From NCBI RefSeq assembly GCF_025685625.1, contig NZ_JAGSYI010000002.1:1-64000 (forward strand): a stretch of 64,000 bases of DNA, written 5' to 3'. This document shows, one piece after another, positions 17,801 through 27,400 of this stretch. A program made the position numbers and the translations under genes. The DNA comes from Acidicapsa acidisoli. GTDB taxonomy: Bacteria; Acidobacteriota; Terriglobia; Terriglobales; Acidobacteriaceae. The notes below the pieces were generated by a model. That model had not been told where the DNA came from, did not search any database, and saw only the letters and a list, made by a program, of their open reading frames with translations. Position 1 is the first letter of the stretch; each line of letters opens with the position of its first letter.

Positions 17801-17955
17801 TACAATGCCGGGACGCATCCCGTAAGGAAGAAAGCGAGGAAGAAAGCAAAGAAACATCGAAAGATGTTGTATCTGCGCCGAGGAACTCGGATGCTTGGTC
17901 GAGCAGGAACAGGGATTAGGCCCCTGACTGTTGAAGTTAGGCAACTCTGAACCAT
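14875..17955 (-). CDS. BamA/TamA-family outer-membrane protein with multiple POTRA domains (1026 aa)
   Basis: This Omp85-family protein is the outer-membrane partner of TamB. A hydrophobic signal segment lies at about residues 30..50 and is probably cut near LYA-QQG. Repeated POTRA-like domains span about 80..640 (each with the pattern LL.Y......A.V, for example LLTFFQQEGYFQAEVRPET, ALVSYFQAKGYFDANVDAQ, IVAQYLKAGYLTSSF). I count about six, more than the three of E. coli TamA or the five of BamA. The barrel follows from about 650, with the family motif RGFPLDG at about 920 and C-terminal YFISIGQAF ending in Phe. The ATG at 17955 has no strong ribosome site; a downstream start is possible. Confidence 0.9.
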   Translation of the reverse strand: MVQSCLTSTVRGLIPVPARPSIRVPRRRYNIFRCFFAFFLAFFLTGCVPALYAQQGAAPAADQATDQAPKTSPQTAQILSSFEGQNVTAVEIAGHPELKSSEFTSLFVQHSGEPFSQAKVDQTVAALKATGKFTEVQLQVDPEADGVRVLMILEPAVWFGVFKFPGAERFAYSRLVQVANYPPQVPYNADDVERDRQSLLTFFQQEGYFQAEVRPETQVDQVHGLANVLFHVSLKQKARFGNVVISDASPQDTAKLNHALQTFLARARGAAIRPGKAYHRSTLTRATNYLKAQLAKEDRLAAQVKLQGAEYHADTNRADIHLQVTTGPLVHVQIKGAHLFSWTRKSLLPFYQGIDVDDESVQEGRQALVSYFQAKGYFDANVDAQSTQGTTGDTILYTISKEKKHKVTAVTLTGNTHLSSDNLIPHLAVEKKHLFSPGKFSAKLVRDSVKNLQAVYQSHGYSSAKVVSKVDNQGGDIKVSFQVQEGPRDIVNSLQIEGADTFPQNKYAPNGLKLGPGKPYSQALVEADRASIVAQYLKAGYLTSSFRQTATVVSKDDPHHINVVYHIYEGPQVFAGDIVTLGRSSTKQRLIDEDVSSIHPGTPLTETQLLTSESRLYNHTGVFDWAEVDPKRQITTQTKEDVLVKLHEAKKNQITYGFGFEVINRGGSVPSGTVTLPGLPPVGLPTSFTSSQQTFYGPRGTFQFTRNNVRGKGETFSFTGFAGRLDQRAAVYYIDPNFRWSPWRATSSVTAEKNEENPIYSSQQEAGTFQLQRDLDKAKTTNLFLRYSLSKTNLTRVLIQGLVLPQDRNVRLSTISANLTHDTRDNPLDAHKGMLHTLELDFNTTKLGSSVDFAKLTGQFAYYKTGIHNIVFANSLRVGLAQPFANSRVPLSEAFFSGGGNSLRGFPLDGAGPQRPVEVCPNGATGCNVFIQVPSGGNELLLINSEARIPLPFKKGLGMVAFYDGGNVFPIIGFHDFTSLYSNNVGVGLRYATPVGPVRIDIGHNLSTPVAGVSSTQYFISIGQAF

Positions 17956-18188
17956 GTGCTCTTAGATGCAAAAATGCGACAACGGTTTGTTTCCGCCATG
18001 CAGCTTGTTAGCTTATGGCTCGTGCTTCATCGCAGCAGCAAGATTTCACACTCAATTATGCATTTCTTTACGCCGGGTTATGCTGCCTGGGATTCGTAAT
18101 TCCGCATCCATCTAGTCAGCAATATGAATGGAGGAGCAACCTGGGAAGACTCGCCATCGACGTCACCCAATCCAAGGACAGGATTTTC

Positions 18189-19118
18189 ATGCGCCAGCAG
18201 CAGATTTGGGATTTCGTCTCCCGTACGCCGCTTCGCTCCCTCTGGAGTCTGGATGGAGTGCCTGCCGGTACGGTTGCGAAGCGTACCTGGGAGTCTATAT
18301 TGGCAGATCGCCTTTTCGGTCGAGCCGCAGAACTTGGCTTCTATTTTTTATTTGCTCTGTTTCCGACTCTTTTCAGTGCCAGTTCGATCCTTGGACTGGT
18401 CGCCCGGTCTGCGAGCCAGTTCTACGATAGAATCCTCGTCTATCTTGCGCTGGTCATTCCCACACAAGCGCTGGGCACCGTATTGGAGACGTTCAATGAG
18501 ACGACGGCCAACGCGACGCGCGGCAAACTGACATTTGGACTGATTGCCGCTATCTGGTCCGCTTCCGCCGGTGTCTCGGCGATTCAGGACTCGCTGAACA
18601 CTGTGTATAAGGTGAAAGAGAATCGATCGTATCTTGCTGCTCGCCTTTATGCCATCGCGCTCACGATCATTCTGACCATAATCATGACGCTTGTCTTATG
18701 CGCAATGCTCGGCGGGGACTTCGTTGCGGCATTTATCTCGCATCAAATCACCAATCGCGCGTTGACGGCGGCGACAGCGATTATGGCGAGACTCATCGCC
18801 TGGGCGATTGCAACCGCTTTGCTGGTGCTTTCCTTTGCGGTCATCTACTATTGGGCTCCTGACATCAAGACTCGCCGCTGGCGTTGGCTCACTCCAGGAG
18901 GAGCCTTCGGGATTCTCGGTTGGTTGATCGCGTCGCTGGCTCTACGAATCTACCTCAGCTTTTTCAATAGTTACTCGGTGACATATGGTTCCCTCGGCGC
19001 CGTCATTATTTTGTTGACGTGGTTCTATATCACAGGGCTGATGATCCTGGTCGGAGCGGAAATCAATAGCGAAATTGAATCGGCAACTTCCGCGAGGATA
19101 AGGAAGGAAGGGGACTGA
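18189..19118 (+). CDS. YihY/BrkB-family inner-membrane protein (309 aa)
   Basis: This is a multi-pass membrane protein of the YihY/BrkB family. Its role is unsettled; it was once called RNase BN and is sometimes linked to envelope functions. About six hydrophobic helices are visible, with the family block AAELGFYFLFALFPTLFSAS near the N-terminus, AAIWSASAGVSAIQDSLN in the middle, and YYWAPDIKTRRWRWLTPGG and AVIILLTWFYITGLMILVGA near the end. The chosen ATG 18189 sits in a good context after AAGGA at 18174..18178. A longer in-frame start at 18015 would add 58 residues with no family similarity and run into the bamA-like promoter, so I favour the shorter form. Divergent from the TamA/TamB-like operon. 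Confidence 0.85.
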   Translation: MRQQQIWDFVSRTPLRSLWSLDGVPAGTVAKRTWESILADRLFGRAAELGFYFLFALFPTLFSASSILGLVARSASQFYDRILVYLALVIPTQALGTVLETFNETTANATRGKLTFGLIAAIWSASAGVSAIQDSLNTVYKVKENRSYLAARLYAIALTIILTIIMTLVLCAMLGGDFVAAFISHQITNRALTAATAIMARLIAWAIATALLVLSFAVIYYWAPDIKTRRWRWLTPGGAFGILGWLIASLALRIYLSFFNSYSVTYGSLGAVIILLTWFYITGLMILVGAEINSEIESATSARIRKEGD

Positions 19119-19213
19119 ACGGCTGGCCTGCGGATGGGAAGGACGCGGGTGGGCCGGGGTGGCAGGGAGTTTGTCTTGGTACGAGACTCTTACGCATGAT
19201 CGCGCAGGGCCCG

Positions 19214-19855
19214 CTATAGGTGCATGATTCCGCGGCGGAGTGCGATGGTGACGGCCTGGGTGCGATCATCGGCGTCGAGTTTCTCCAGGATGTGCTTGAG
19301 GTGAGCTTTGACGGTCTCTTCGGAGATGAAGAGTATCTCTCCGATTTCGCGGTTTCCTTTTCCGTTCGCAACTTGCCGCAGGACCTGGATCTCGCGGTCA
19401 CTGAGCGATTCGTCGCTGACGTGTTCTGCCAGAGCGTTGGCTAATTCGGAGGGAATCCGTCTTCTACCGGCGTGCACCATGCGAATCGCCTCCACAAGCT
19501 CTTTTGGAGGCGCGGTCTTGAGCATGTATCCGCGGGCTCCGGATTCCAGCGAGCGCCTGATTTCCACGTCGCCTTCGAAGGTGGTCAGAATGATGATCTT
19601 TGCATCGGGGAAATCGGCTCGGATCGCGATCATGGCATCGATTCCGCTGATGTCGGGAAGCCGCAGGTCCATGAGGACGACGTCCGGCTTCTGTTCCCGA
19701 TAAAGCTGGATGGCGGTATGGCCATTCGGCGCTACTGCTACGAGGTCCAAGTCGGGTTGGCTCCGGATGACTGTGGCGATTCCCTCCCGAACGAGAGGGT
19801 GGTCATCCACGCACATCACCTTGATCGAAAGTTTTTCCGCTATCGTCTCTGTCAT
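19214..19855 (-). CDS. LuxR/NarL-type response regulator (213 aa)
   Basis: This is a cytoplasmic two-component response regulator. The receiver domain (1..about 125) has VDDHPLVREG, the phosphorylation Asp in VVLMDLRLPDISG, the Thr in IIILTTFEGD and the Lys in MLKTAPPKELVEAI. The LuxR-type DNA-binding domain (about 145..213) has LSDREIQVLRQVANGKGNRE and SEETVKAHLKHILEKLDADDR. It overlaps the stop of the upstream histidine kinase by four bases (19852..19855), so the kinase is its cognate partner. Its targets are unknown; the divergent cellulose synthase promoter is a candidate. Confidence 0.95.
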   Translation of the reverse strand: MTETIAEKLSIKVMCVDDHPLVREGIATVIRSQPDLDLVAVAPNGHTAIQLYREQKPDVVLMDLRLPDISGIDAMIAIRADFPDAKIIILTTFEGDVEIRRSLESGARGYMLKTAPPKELVEAIRMVHAGRRRIPSELANALAEHVSDESLSDREIQVLRQVANGKGNREIGEILFISEETVKAHLKHILEKLDADDRTQAVTIALRRGIMHL

Positions 19856-22800
19856 ATTCGTCGATCGCCTCCAGAGTTCTTTCTCCAGGTATTTTTAAGA
19901 AAAAGCCGGTACATTCGTTTGAGGATTCCGCCTTGATTATCGAGTTGATACGCGATGTGGCGCGGGACGGTCAACTCCACCTCGGTTCCGGCCGCGGAAC
20001 GGCTCAATACTTTTAGTTTGGCCCCAATCCTGCCGGCGCGCTCGCGCATCCCGGGAAGGCCCCAATGCCCGTCGCGTCCAGATTCCACGACTTTCGGGTC
20101 GATGCCGCATCCGTCATCACGGACAGTCATCTGCAAATGTCCAATGGAATAGTCCATTTGTACCTCAATATTGGATGCCCGTGCGTGGCGGAAAGCGTTC
20201 AGCAACGCCTCGCGGCCGATCAGATAGATTTCGTTGCGGACAGACGGATGCAGTGGACGGACAGGACCATCGACGATAATGCGGAAGGCAGCTTTCTGCT
20301 CAAGAGCGAGTTCTTCAGGAACGGAGGACAAGGATCGCTCCAGATCGCGACTGTCGCGGGAGGATGAGCGAAGACCTTGAAGGGCTGTTCTACCCTCTTC
20401 GGTGACCTGTCTCATGAGTTGTAGAACCCGGCCGAGAAGCGGCTTCGCAGGGGAAGTATCAGGCACTTGCTCATCCGCAACATGCAGTTGCATCGAGGCG
20501 CTGAGAAAACCCTGAAGCAGAGTATCGTGCAACTCTTGTGCGATCCGCATTCGTTCCGAAAGCCGCTCTTCGAAGCGTACATTCAGTTGGCGTGTGATTT
20601 GCCGCATTCGGAAGAGATAGAAAAGCCACACCAGGAAGATCGCAGCCACTGCGCAGGCCAATCGAAACCACAGCGTCTGCCAAAGCGCCGGTTCAATGCG
20701 GAACGAGAGCGTGGCATCTGCGCCGTTCCATGGGCCGTCACTGCCGGAGGCCGACAGGCGGAAGCGGTAGGGGCCCGGACCTAGGTTGGTGTACACAACC
20801 TGTCGCGTACTGACAGGCTCGCTCCAACCTCGATCAAATCCTTCAAGCTTGTAGCGGTAGCGAACCCGGTCGGGAGTCGCGAGACTCAGGCCGACATAGC
20901 TTATCGTAATGCGCTGCGGTCTGGCGGGAATGCTGATTGAGTCTTGCAGCGCGACCGGATTGCCGTCGACGGAGACTGCTTCAATGTGGGCAATTGCAGG
21001 AGCCGGCTTGTTGATTCCGCGACCAGGATCGACGACAGATATGCCACGGTTCATGGAAAACCAAATCCGTCCGCGTTGGTCCTCAACAACGGAGCGGTCG
21101 CGCCTTACTCCTTCGGTGCTTTGCAGACCGTCCGAGATACCGAATTCGCGGATATCGCTCTCGTGGACCTGTCCGCTTAAAGCCGCGGCTCGACTTAGTC
21201 TGAGTATATGGCTGGAGGTTGTAAGCCATAGAGAACCCAACCGGTCGATGGCGATGCCTAGAATCGGTTCGCGCAGAGGGCCTTGCTCGTCGAAGACCTG
21301 GTGAATGTGGTTCGAGGACAGGAATGCGAGGCCATTTGCTGTGCCGATCCACAACGCGCCGCTGGAGTCATCGAGAAGAGAAGTCACTTCCTCGGAAGGC
21401 AGACCATCCCGCGCCGTATAGTTTCTCCAACGGCCATTGGAGAGCGTGCTCAGCCCTCCGGAGGTAGCGAACCACATCGCTCCATCCGGACTCTCGGCGA
21501 TCGATGAGACTGTATTGGAACCCAGACCGTTCGCATCGGTATAGGTGGTGAAATTGCCGTCCCTGAGGCGACTGACGCCGCCACTGAAGGTTCCTGCCCA
21601 AACATCTCCATCCCGGCTTTTGTAAACAGAGGAAACGCTGTTCTGGGCGAGTCCAGTGGCGTGGGTGTAGGTTTGAGTTGCGCAAGCGCCGTTGCGCATG
21701 GAAAGGCGTGTCAAACCGCCCAGACGGCGTCCGATCCATACCTCGTCTTTGTCCCCGGCGATGGAATAGACGATGTCGTTACCGAGGCCTGGACACTTGA
21801 TCCGCTCGATCTTTCCGGATGCGATTTGATAGAGGCCGCCATCGGATGGAGCTACCCAGACTGGAGCTACCTGGGCATGGGAAGATGCATCGACATAGAT
21901 AGGACCGCCGCTCTGGGATGGGAGTCCCTGGCTGAGGGAATAGGTCGAAAAGACGCTGTCCCGAATGCGTTCCAGGCCTTGCGAATCTCCAACCCAGAGG
22001 TCGCCCTCGCGGTCTTCAAAGAGCGCTGTGATGGCGGTGTTCTGACGATTTCCGGTCGTTTGCTGCGAGGAGACACCATCTACGTTCAAGCGAAATAGCC
22101 CTTCACTGGAGCCGATCCACAGATTCGAATCGCGATCCCTGGCTAACGCCAGAATGGGCAGGTGGCTCAACTGCGGCGGAATCGGTTTGGAGGAAATCTT
22201 TGCTCCATCCCACAACGCCAGTCCATTGTCGGTTCCAATCCACAAGGCTCCTGCGTTCCCGGGCAGGAGGCAATTGATCTTCCTGTCGGGCAGACTTTCG
22301 GTGAAGGGAACCACACGTTCCTTGTCCACGTAGAACAATCCCTCGTCGCGCGTGCCGAGCCAGACTTTGCCGTCAGAGGTCCGGGCCATCGAAAGTGTGG
22401 GCCCGGAGGATTGCATGGATGGTGAAGCGATCGATTGGAGACCGCGGTCAGTGTAGTGGAAGACGGTGTTACCCAGCGTGGTGAACAGGATCTCCCGAGA
22501 GTAGCCCGGCGACATTGCAGTGATTTGAAGTCCAGCGACGCCGGGGCTCGCCAGCACGTCCTCAAAACTGCCTCCCTGATAGCGCAGCGCGGTCAGGCTT
22601 TGATCGCGAAGCCATAAGGCGCCTGCGCTATCCGTTGCTAGTTCGAGTGCGCGAGTGACCGGTTGCGCGGCTGAGTTCAAGAGTTGCATGGGCAGGAAGG
22701 ATATGCCGTCGTATCGGACCAATCCCTTGTCGGTGGCGACCCAGAGATATCCATCGGAGGTTTGCGCGATGGAGTTAACGGGGCCTCCGGGGAATCCGTT

Positions 22801-22962
22801 GGCAGAGTTCCAGTAATCCCGCACGTACTGAGCTATCTCTTTGCCGGGATCGAGTGCACGTGCCGGGCTAAGGATGCAGGCGGCCACGAGCAACGCTGCT
22901 AGCCCATCTCGCAGAATGCGACGTCGGTGCGCGACTTCACGGAAGGTATTGGAACTTCTCAA
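19852..22962 (-). CDS. Propeller-sensor hybrid-like histidine kinase (1036 aa)
   Basis: This inner-membrane sensor kinase has a very large periplasmic domain. A signal/first helix lies at about 15..38. About 14 blades of Reg_prop repeats follow (for example SDGYLWVATDKGLVRYDG, NLWIGSSEGLFRL, DGDVWAGTFSGGVSRL) up to about 660. A Y_Y_Y beta domain follows (RYRYKLEGFDRGWSEPVSTR), then a transmembrane helix at about 785. The kinase core is HisKA_3 with the His in RIAQELHDTLLQGF and an HATPase with DDGCGIDP and GLPGMRERAGRIGA. Such propellers usually sense polysaccharide products. The start overlaps the GH16-like gene by 26 bases and the end overlaps the regulator by four, so all three are one operon. 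Confidence 0.93.
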   Translation of the reverse strand: MRSSNTFREVAHRRRILRDGLAALLVAACILSPARALDPGKEIAQYVRDYWNSANGFPGGPVNSIAQTSDGYLWVATDKGLVRYDGISFLPMQLLNSAAQPVTRALELATDSAGALWLRDQSLTALRYQGGSFEDVLASPGVAGLQITAMSPGYSREILFTTLGNTVFHYTDRGLQSIASPSMQSSGPTLSMARTSDGKVWLGTRDEGLFYVDKERVVPFTESLPDRKINCLLPGNAGALWIGTDNGLALWDGAKISSKPIPPQLSHLPILALARDRDSNLWIGSSEGLFRLNVDGVSSQQTTGNRQNTAITALFEDREGDLWVGDSQGLERIRDSVFSTYSLSQGLPSQSGGPIYVDASSHAQVAPVWVAPSDGGLYQIASGKIERIKCPGLGNDIVYSIAGDKDEVWIGRRLGGLTRLSMRNGACATQTYTHATGLAQNSVSSVYKSRDGDVWAGTFSGGVSRLRDGNFTTYTDANGLGSNTVSSIAESPDGAMWFATSGGLSTLSNGRWRNYTARDGLPSEEVTSLLDDSSGALWIGTANGLAFLSSNHIHQVFDEQGPLREPILGIAIDRLGSLWLTTSSHILRLSRAAALSGQVHESDIREFGISDGLQSTEGVRRDRSVVEDQRGRIWFSMNRGISVVDPGRGINKPAPAIAHIEAVSVDGNPVALQDSISIPARPQRITISYVGLSLATPDRVRYRYKLEGFDRGWSEPVSTRQVVYTNLGPGPYRFRLSASGSDGPWNGADATLSFRIEPALWQTLWFRLACAVAAIFLVWLFYLFRMRQITRQLNVRFEERLSERMRIAQELHDTLLQGFLSASMQLHVADEQVPDTSPAKPLLGRVLQLMRQVTEEGRTALQGLRSSSRDSRDLERSLSSVPEELALEQKAAFRIIVDGPVRPLHPSVRNEIYLIGREALLNAFRHARASNIEVQMDYSIGHLQMTVRDDGCGIDPKVVESGRDGHWGLPGMRERAGRIGAKLKVLSRSAAGTEVELTVPRHIAYQLDNQGGILKRMYRLFLKNTWRKNSGGDRRI

Positions 22963-24097
22963 TAACTACCTCCGCCTCTTTTTGGAGGGGAACCTTGGAG
23001 TAGCCGAAATCGCAAAAATTCATTTGAACGGACTCTGTGCCGGGCGAAGGAACACCGGCTGTGAATACCTGGCTCGCAATGGGCTTGGCTTGCGAGTTCG
23101 CGGCTCCTTCGCGAACGGCCTGAAAGGATGCCTGTCCCGGTTTCCATTGCAGTGAATAAGTTATCGGCCCTGGTGGAGCGATGAATCTCGACACATTTTC
23201 CGGAACAAAGTAAGGCTGGATGACGAAGCCTGCGTTTTTGTTTTTCGGGTCGCCCCATTGGCTGATTTCGATATCCATCTCGCGATGGTTTTGTTCGGCT
23301 CCCTGTTCATCCCACGTCAGCAGGCTGAGAGCTGCGGCAGGTTCAAGGTGAGAGTTGTCTCGTACGGTGAAGCTATAGGTGCCGTATCCAAAGCTTCGCG
23401 TGAGCGCGACCTCTGAACATAGCCAGTGATCCGATTTCTTTGAAATCCGAAGATGCAGAAGGCCCTTTGAGTCGGTCCACGCGTTAGCGGGGTCGTATTC
23501 GCTTGCGGCCCCGTTGCGATCGCTTGAAACGGAGCGTGTTTTCCACTCGTATCCGCTGAACTGGAGTGACTTTTGAACTGGCACCGCGGCCGGTAGACCT
23601 TTCACGGTTGCCACGGCGACAATCTGGCCGCCGATAACTGGCAGGGCACTGACCGTTGCGCTGGGATGATATCCCCCGTCAACCAAAAGAGCGCCGTATT
23701 CGGTTCCGAGATGCGTGGAGGACTTCCATGTGGAGTCTGTTCCAATCTTCGTGAGCGCCTGGTAGGAAAACGGTTGCACCCACCAGGTGCCAGCCTTGGC
23801 ATACAGCACGATCTGCTGTCCGGGACGCTGACCGGTCACGCGGCCCTCGATATCTTCCATTTTGATCGGCCCTCCCTCGTCGGCATGCGGAATCCGGGTG
23901 AACTCGATGGTGGGCCTACTCCTGGATTGCAACCAATTGCACCCTGGGAGAAATAGACACAACGCCAAGAGAGCCATATTCAAGGCGCGGAATCGCGCAG
24001 GGATGGATGGGCCTTGATTGCCGTACTCGATGGGCGATTTCGGCATAAGACCTTTGTCCGATGATCGAATGATTCTCGCTGACAGAAGAAACATCAC
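22937..24097 (-). CDS. GH16-like lipoprotein (386 aa)
   Basis: This looks like a secreted glycan-acting or glycan-binding lipoprotein. A hydrophobic stretch ends in LFLPGC, a lipobox, so it is probably lipid-anchored. A beta-rich N-terminal domain spans about 60..180. The C-terminal jelly-roll (about 190..386) contains REMDIEISQWGD, which matches the ExDxE catalytic motif of glycoside hydrolase family 16, followed by a WGDP block typical of this subgroup. The start is uncertain: ATG at 24097 gives a long N-tail, while ATG at 24046 or 23977 would put the signal peptide close to the N-terminus. Being first in an operon with a propeller sensor kinase and next to cellulose synthase, it probably processes a surface or environmental beta-glucan. 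Confidence 0.75.
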   Translation of the reverse strand: MMFLLSARIIRSSDKGLMPKSPIEYGNQGPSIPARFRALNMALLALCLFLPGCNWLQSRSRPTIEFTRIPHADEGGPIKMEDIEGRVTGQRPGQQIVLYAKAGTWWVQPFSYQALTKIGTDSTWKSSTHLGTEYGALLVDGGYHPSATVSALPVIGGQIVAVATVKGLPAAVPVQKSLQFSGYEWKTRSVSSDRNGAASEYDPANAWTDSKGLLHLRISKKSDHWLCSEVALTRSFGYGTYSFTVRDNSHLEPAAALSLLTWDEQGAEQNHREMDIEISQWGDPKNKNAGFVIQPYFVPENVSRFIAPPGPITYSLQWKPGQASFQAVREGAANSQAKPIASQVFTAGVPSPGTESVQMNFCDFGYSKVPLQKEAEVVIEKFQYLP

Positions 24098-24456
24098 TCG
24101 TTCGAGATTATCGTGCGAGACTATTCCAATTTCATGATAACCACATGTGCGATCCTTTTACTTCTATCTGGCGGTACGTAAGGCGAGCGAACTGTGTCAC
24201 GGTTGGCTTCGCCTGGAGACTTCAGCGCATTGACTGTTTACTCTTCGATTATCCAGTTGGAACAAAGATAGTTTTTAAGACTTCGGCGTCTGCGGAAGGG
24301 GTGGCGGCATCATTTTCAGGATCGCGGAGGTGCTGGATTTAGCCGCCTTTATATCGGGAGTAGTGCTTCTGTCAATAAACTAAAGTAACCAAGCGGCACA
24401 AAAACAATGCGATTTGCAAACTTTAGGCACGTTAACATAGCCGAAGAATACCAAAT
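24098..24456. promoter_or_regulatory. Divergent intergenic region: GH16-kinase operon and bcsAB
   Basis: These 359 bases must hold the promoters of both operons. The stretch is AT-rich near 24350..24456 on the cellulose side. I see no perfect -35/-10 pair and no sigma-54 box with correct spacing. TTGCAA at 24414..24419 could be a -35. No further gene is supported. The placement would allow the LuxR-type regulator to act on both directions. Confidence 0.45.
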
Positions 24457-27400
24457 ATGGGTGTGTCTCAAAACAGCTTCGGCACGCGTCTGTTTCGAAT
24501 ACTGGTGCTGCTCCTCACCGCGTTTCTTGTATTTCAACTGATCAGCCTTGATCTAAGTTGGCCGAAGCAAGCCGTCCTCGGGGTTGTTTGTCTATTCCTG
24601 GCGCTTGGAGTAAATCGATATTCCAGTTCGCAGATCACCACATTCGCACTTATGTCGATATCGATGACGGCGACGTTTCGATACGGCTGGTGGCGTTTTC
24701 GCGTATTGATCGAGTATTTCTCCGACGAATCGAACCATAGACTGAGCATCGATTCCGTTTTAATGCTCATTCTTATGTCGGCTGAGGTATACACCATGCT
24801 GATTATGGTGTTGGGCTACATGCAGACAGCGTGGCCTTTGAAACGAGTCCCCGTTCCGATGCCGAACGACGAGAGTCTATGGCCCCATGTCGATGTATTG
24901 ATCCCAACTTACAATGAGCCTTTGTCCCTGGTCAGATATACAAGCCTGGCAGCTCATAACATCGACTATCCTCCTGAAAAGTTGCACGTGTACATCCTTG
25001 ATGACGGCACGCGCGAGGATTTCCGCGAATTTGCCAGGGAAGCGGGTATTGGCTATGTCACGCGCGTTGAACACAAACATGCGAAGGCCGGCAATATCAA
25101 TCACGCGTTGACGACAATGAGTTCGGAGTATGTCAGCATTTTTGACTGCGATCACGTTCCGACGCGCAGCTTTCTGCAGATGACGCTGGGATGGATGCTG
25201 GTGGATCGGAATCTGGGCATGCTGCAGACTCCGCATCACTTCTATTCTCCCGACCCGTTCGAGCGCAATCTACTGCAATACAAGACGATCCCGAATGAAG
25301 CGGCGTTGTTCTACGGCATCATCCAGGACGGCAATGACTTCTGGAATGCCACTTTCTTCTGCGGTTCCTGCGCGCTGATTCGTCGTTCCGCACTCGAGGC
25401 AGTGGGAGGAATTGCGACCGAGACTGTGACCGAAGACGCGCACACTTCGCTGCGGATGCAGAAACTTGGCTATAACACCGCTTATATCAACATTCCGCAA
25501 GCGGCGGGTCTTGCCACTGAGACTCTGGCGGCACATATCGGGCAGCGTATTCGCTGGGCGCGCGGCATGATCCAGATCTTCCGGACGGACAATCCGCTGC
25601 TGGCGCGCGGTATGAAGTTTACGCAGCGTCTTTGTTACCTGAACGCGATGATTCACTTTCTGTACGCGGTGCCGCGGCTGGTGTTTCTGGGCGCGCCGCT
25701 GGTTTACATGCTGATAGGCCGGACGATTATTCCTGGATATTGGCTGGCGATTCTGGCATACGCTATTCCGCATCTCATCTTGTCGAGTCTTACGAACTCG
25801 CGTATCCAGGGCCGCCATCGACATTCGTTCTGGAATGAGATTTATGAGTCCGTACTGGCTCCGTACATCCTTGCGCCCACTCTGCTTGCCCTGGTCAACC
25901 CTAAGTTGGGTAAGTTCAATGTTACGGATAAAGGAAGCACTCTAAGTCAGACACATTTCGATAGTAAGATCGCGACACCGACTCGATGGATGCTTTTCAT
26001 TAATGTCGTCGGCCTTCTGGTTGCTCCCTATCGATTGCTGGTTACGGATGCGCAACACCCTGGCACTGTGATCATGAACCTTGTCTGGATAGTGTTCAAT
26101 ATTGTGATCCTTGGCGTTGCGGCGGCGGTTGCCCACGAACAGAAGCAAAGAAGAACATCCGTTCGAATCGAGGCGCGGATTCCCATGAGGATCTCGATGC
26201 TCGATGGAAGCCGGATAGACTGTATTTCGAGTGATATGTCGGTTGGGGGAGCTTCGGTCCAATTACAGGGGAGTTCAAGGTTCGTCGTTGGCGAGTCTCT
26301 TCGAGTCGCGTTCCCGGAACATGCAGGAGATGCTGAGATAGGCGCGAGAGTCGTCGCGTTAGATCCCGGAGAGGTTCGCCTGGCGTTTCTTGTGCCGACG
26401 ATTGCGGAGCAGGAGACACTTACAAGGGCTCTCTACTCGCGCGCGGATGCCTGGATATCTTCCCTCGAATCGAAAGAAGTCGATCGCCCGCTTCGGAGTC
26501 TGGCGCGAGTTATCAGCCTCTCCCGGTACGGGATATACCAGATATGCAGAGACTTTTTCCCTGAAAAGCGAAGGGCCGCAAAATCGCACGCTGCACAGAC
26601 TGCCGCGATGTTGCTGCTGATGGTATTCCTCGGTTCTTCCTGCCACCTTTTCGGAGCTACTCCAGCCGGGAAGCCATCGGTCGATGCGTATGGAGGTGCA
26701 GAAGCTCAGAAAGTGATTCCATCCGCTGTTGCAGTGTCCGGGAGTGATGAGTCTTCAGCTTCAGAGCCGAGCACGACGGCGAATGTTCAAGTGTTGAGCC
26801 TTCAGGATATGGGCTTAACTCAACCCGTAGAAATGCGGGGCCCTCACTCGTACTCTTCGGTGGGTTTCACGCTGCCCTATACGCTGGTTCCCAGGCAGGC
26901 CACGCTCAAGTTGATTTACAGCTTCGATCCGGCACTGGATACGCATTCCGGTTCACTGGCAATCAACCTGAATGGCACAAGGATCGGGGTGCTTCAGCCC
27001 ACGCATTCAACCGATCCTGGGGCAGGTTTTGCCGAGGCCAGGATTGCTGTTCCTTCGGACCTTCTGCTGCGTACCAACAGCCTTGTGTTCGAGTTTGCGG
27101 GAAGTGGAATCATGCAACGCGAAGAAGAGGCTCGAGCGCACATTCTCTGCCGTATCAGCCCCGGATCCGCCTTGGAGGTCGACAGTGACCGGCTGCAATG
27201 GCAAAATGATCTCAGTCAATTGCCGTTGCCGATCTTCGATAGTGATCTTCAGAGTTCGACGACAGTTCCCATTGTTTTCCTTTCTCAGCCGAGTCTGAAG
27301 ACGCTACAGGCATCTGGCGCCATCGCGTCCTGGCTCGGTTTGCTGGCAGGCTCGAAGCCCGTACGTTTTGGCGTTTCAATTGGGACGATTCCTCCAGGGA

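Noticed and set aside
24380-24440. GG...GC patterns near the bcsAB start as a sigma-54 promoter
   Set aside because: The GG to GC spacing is 12 bases instead of 10, so it does not fit the sigma-54 consensus.
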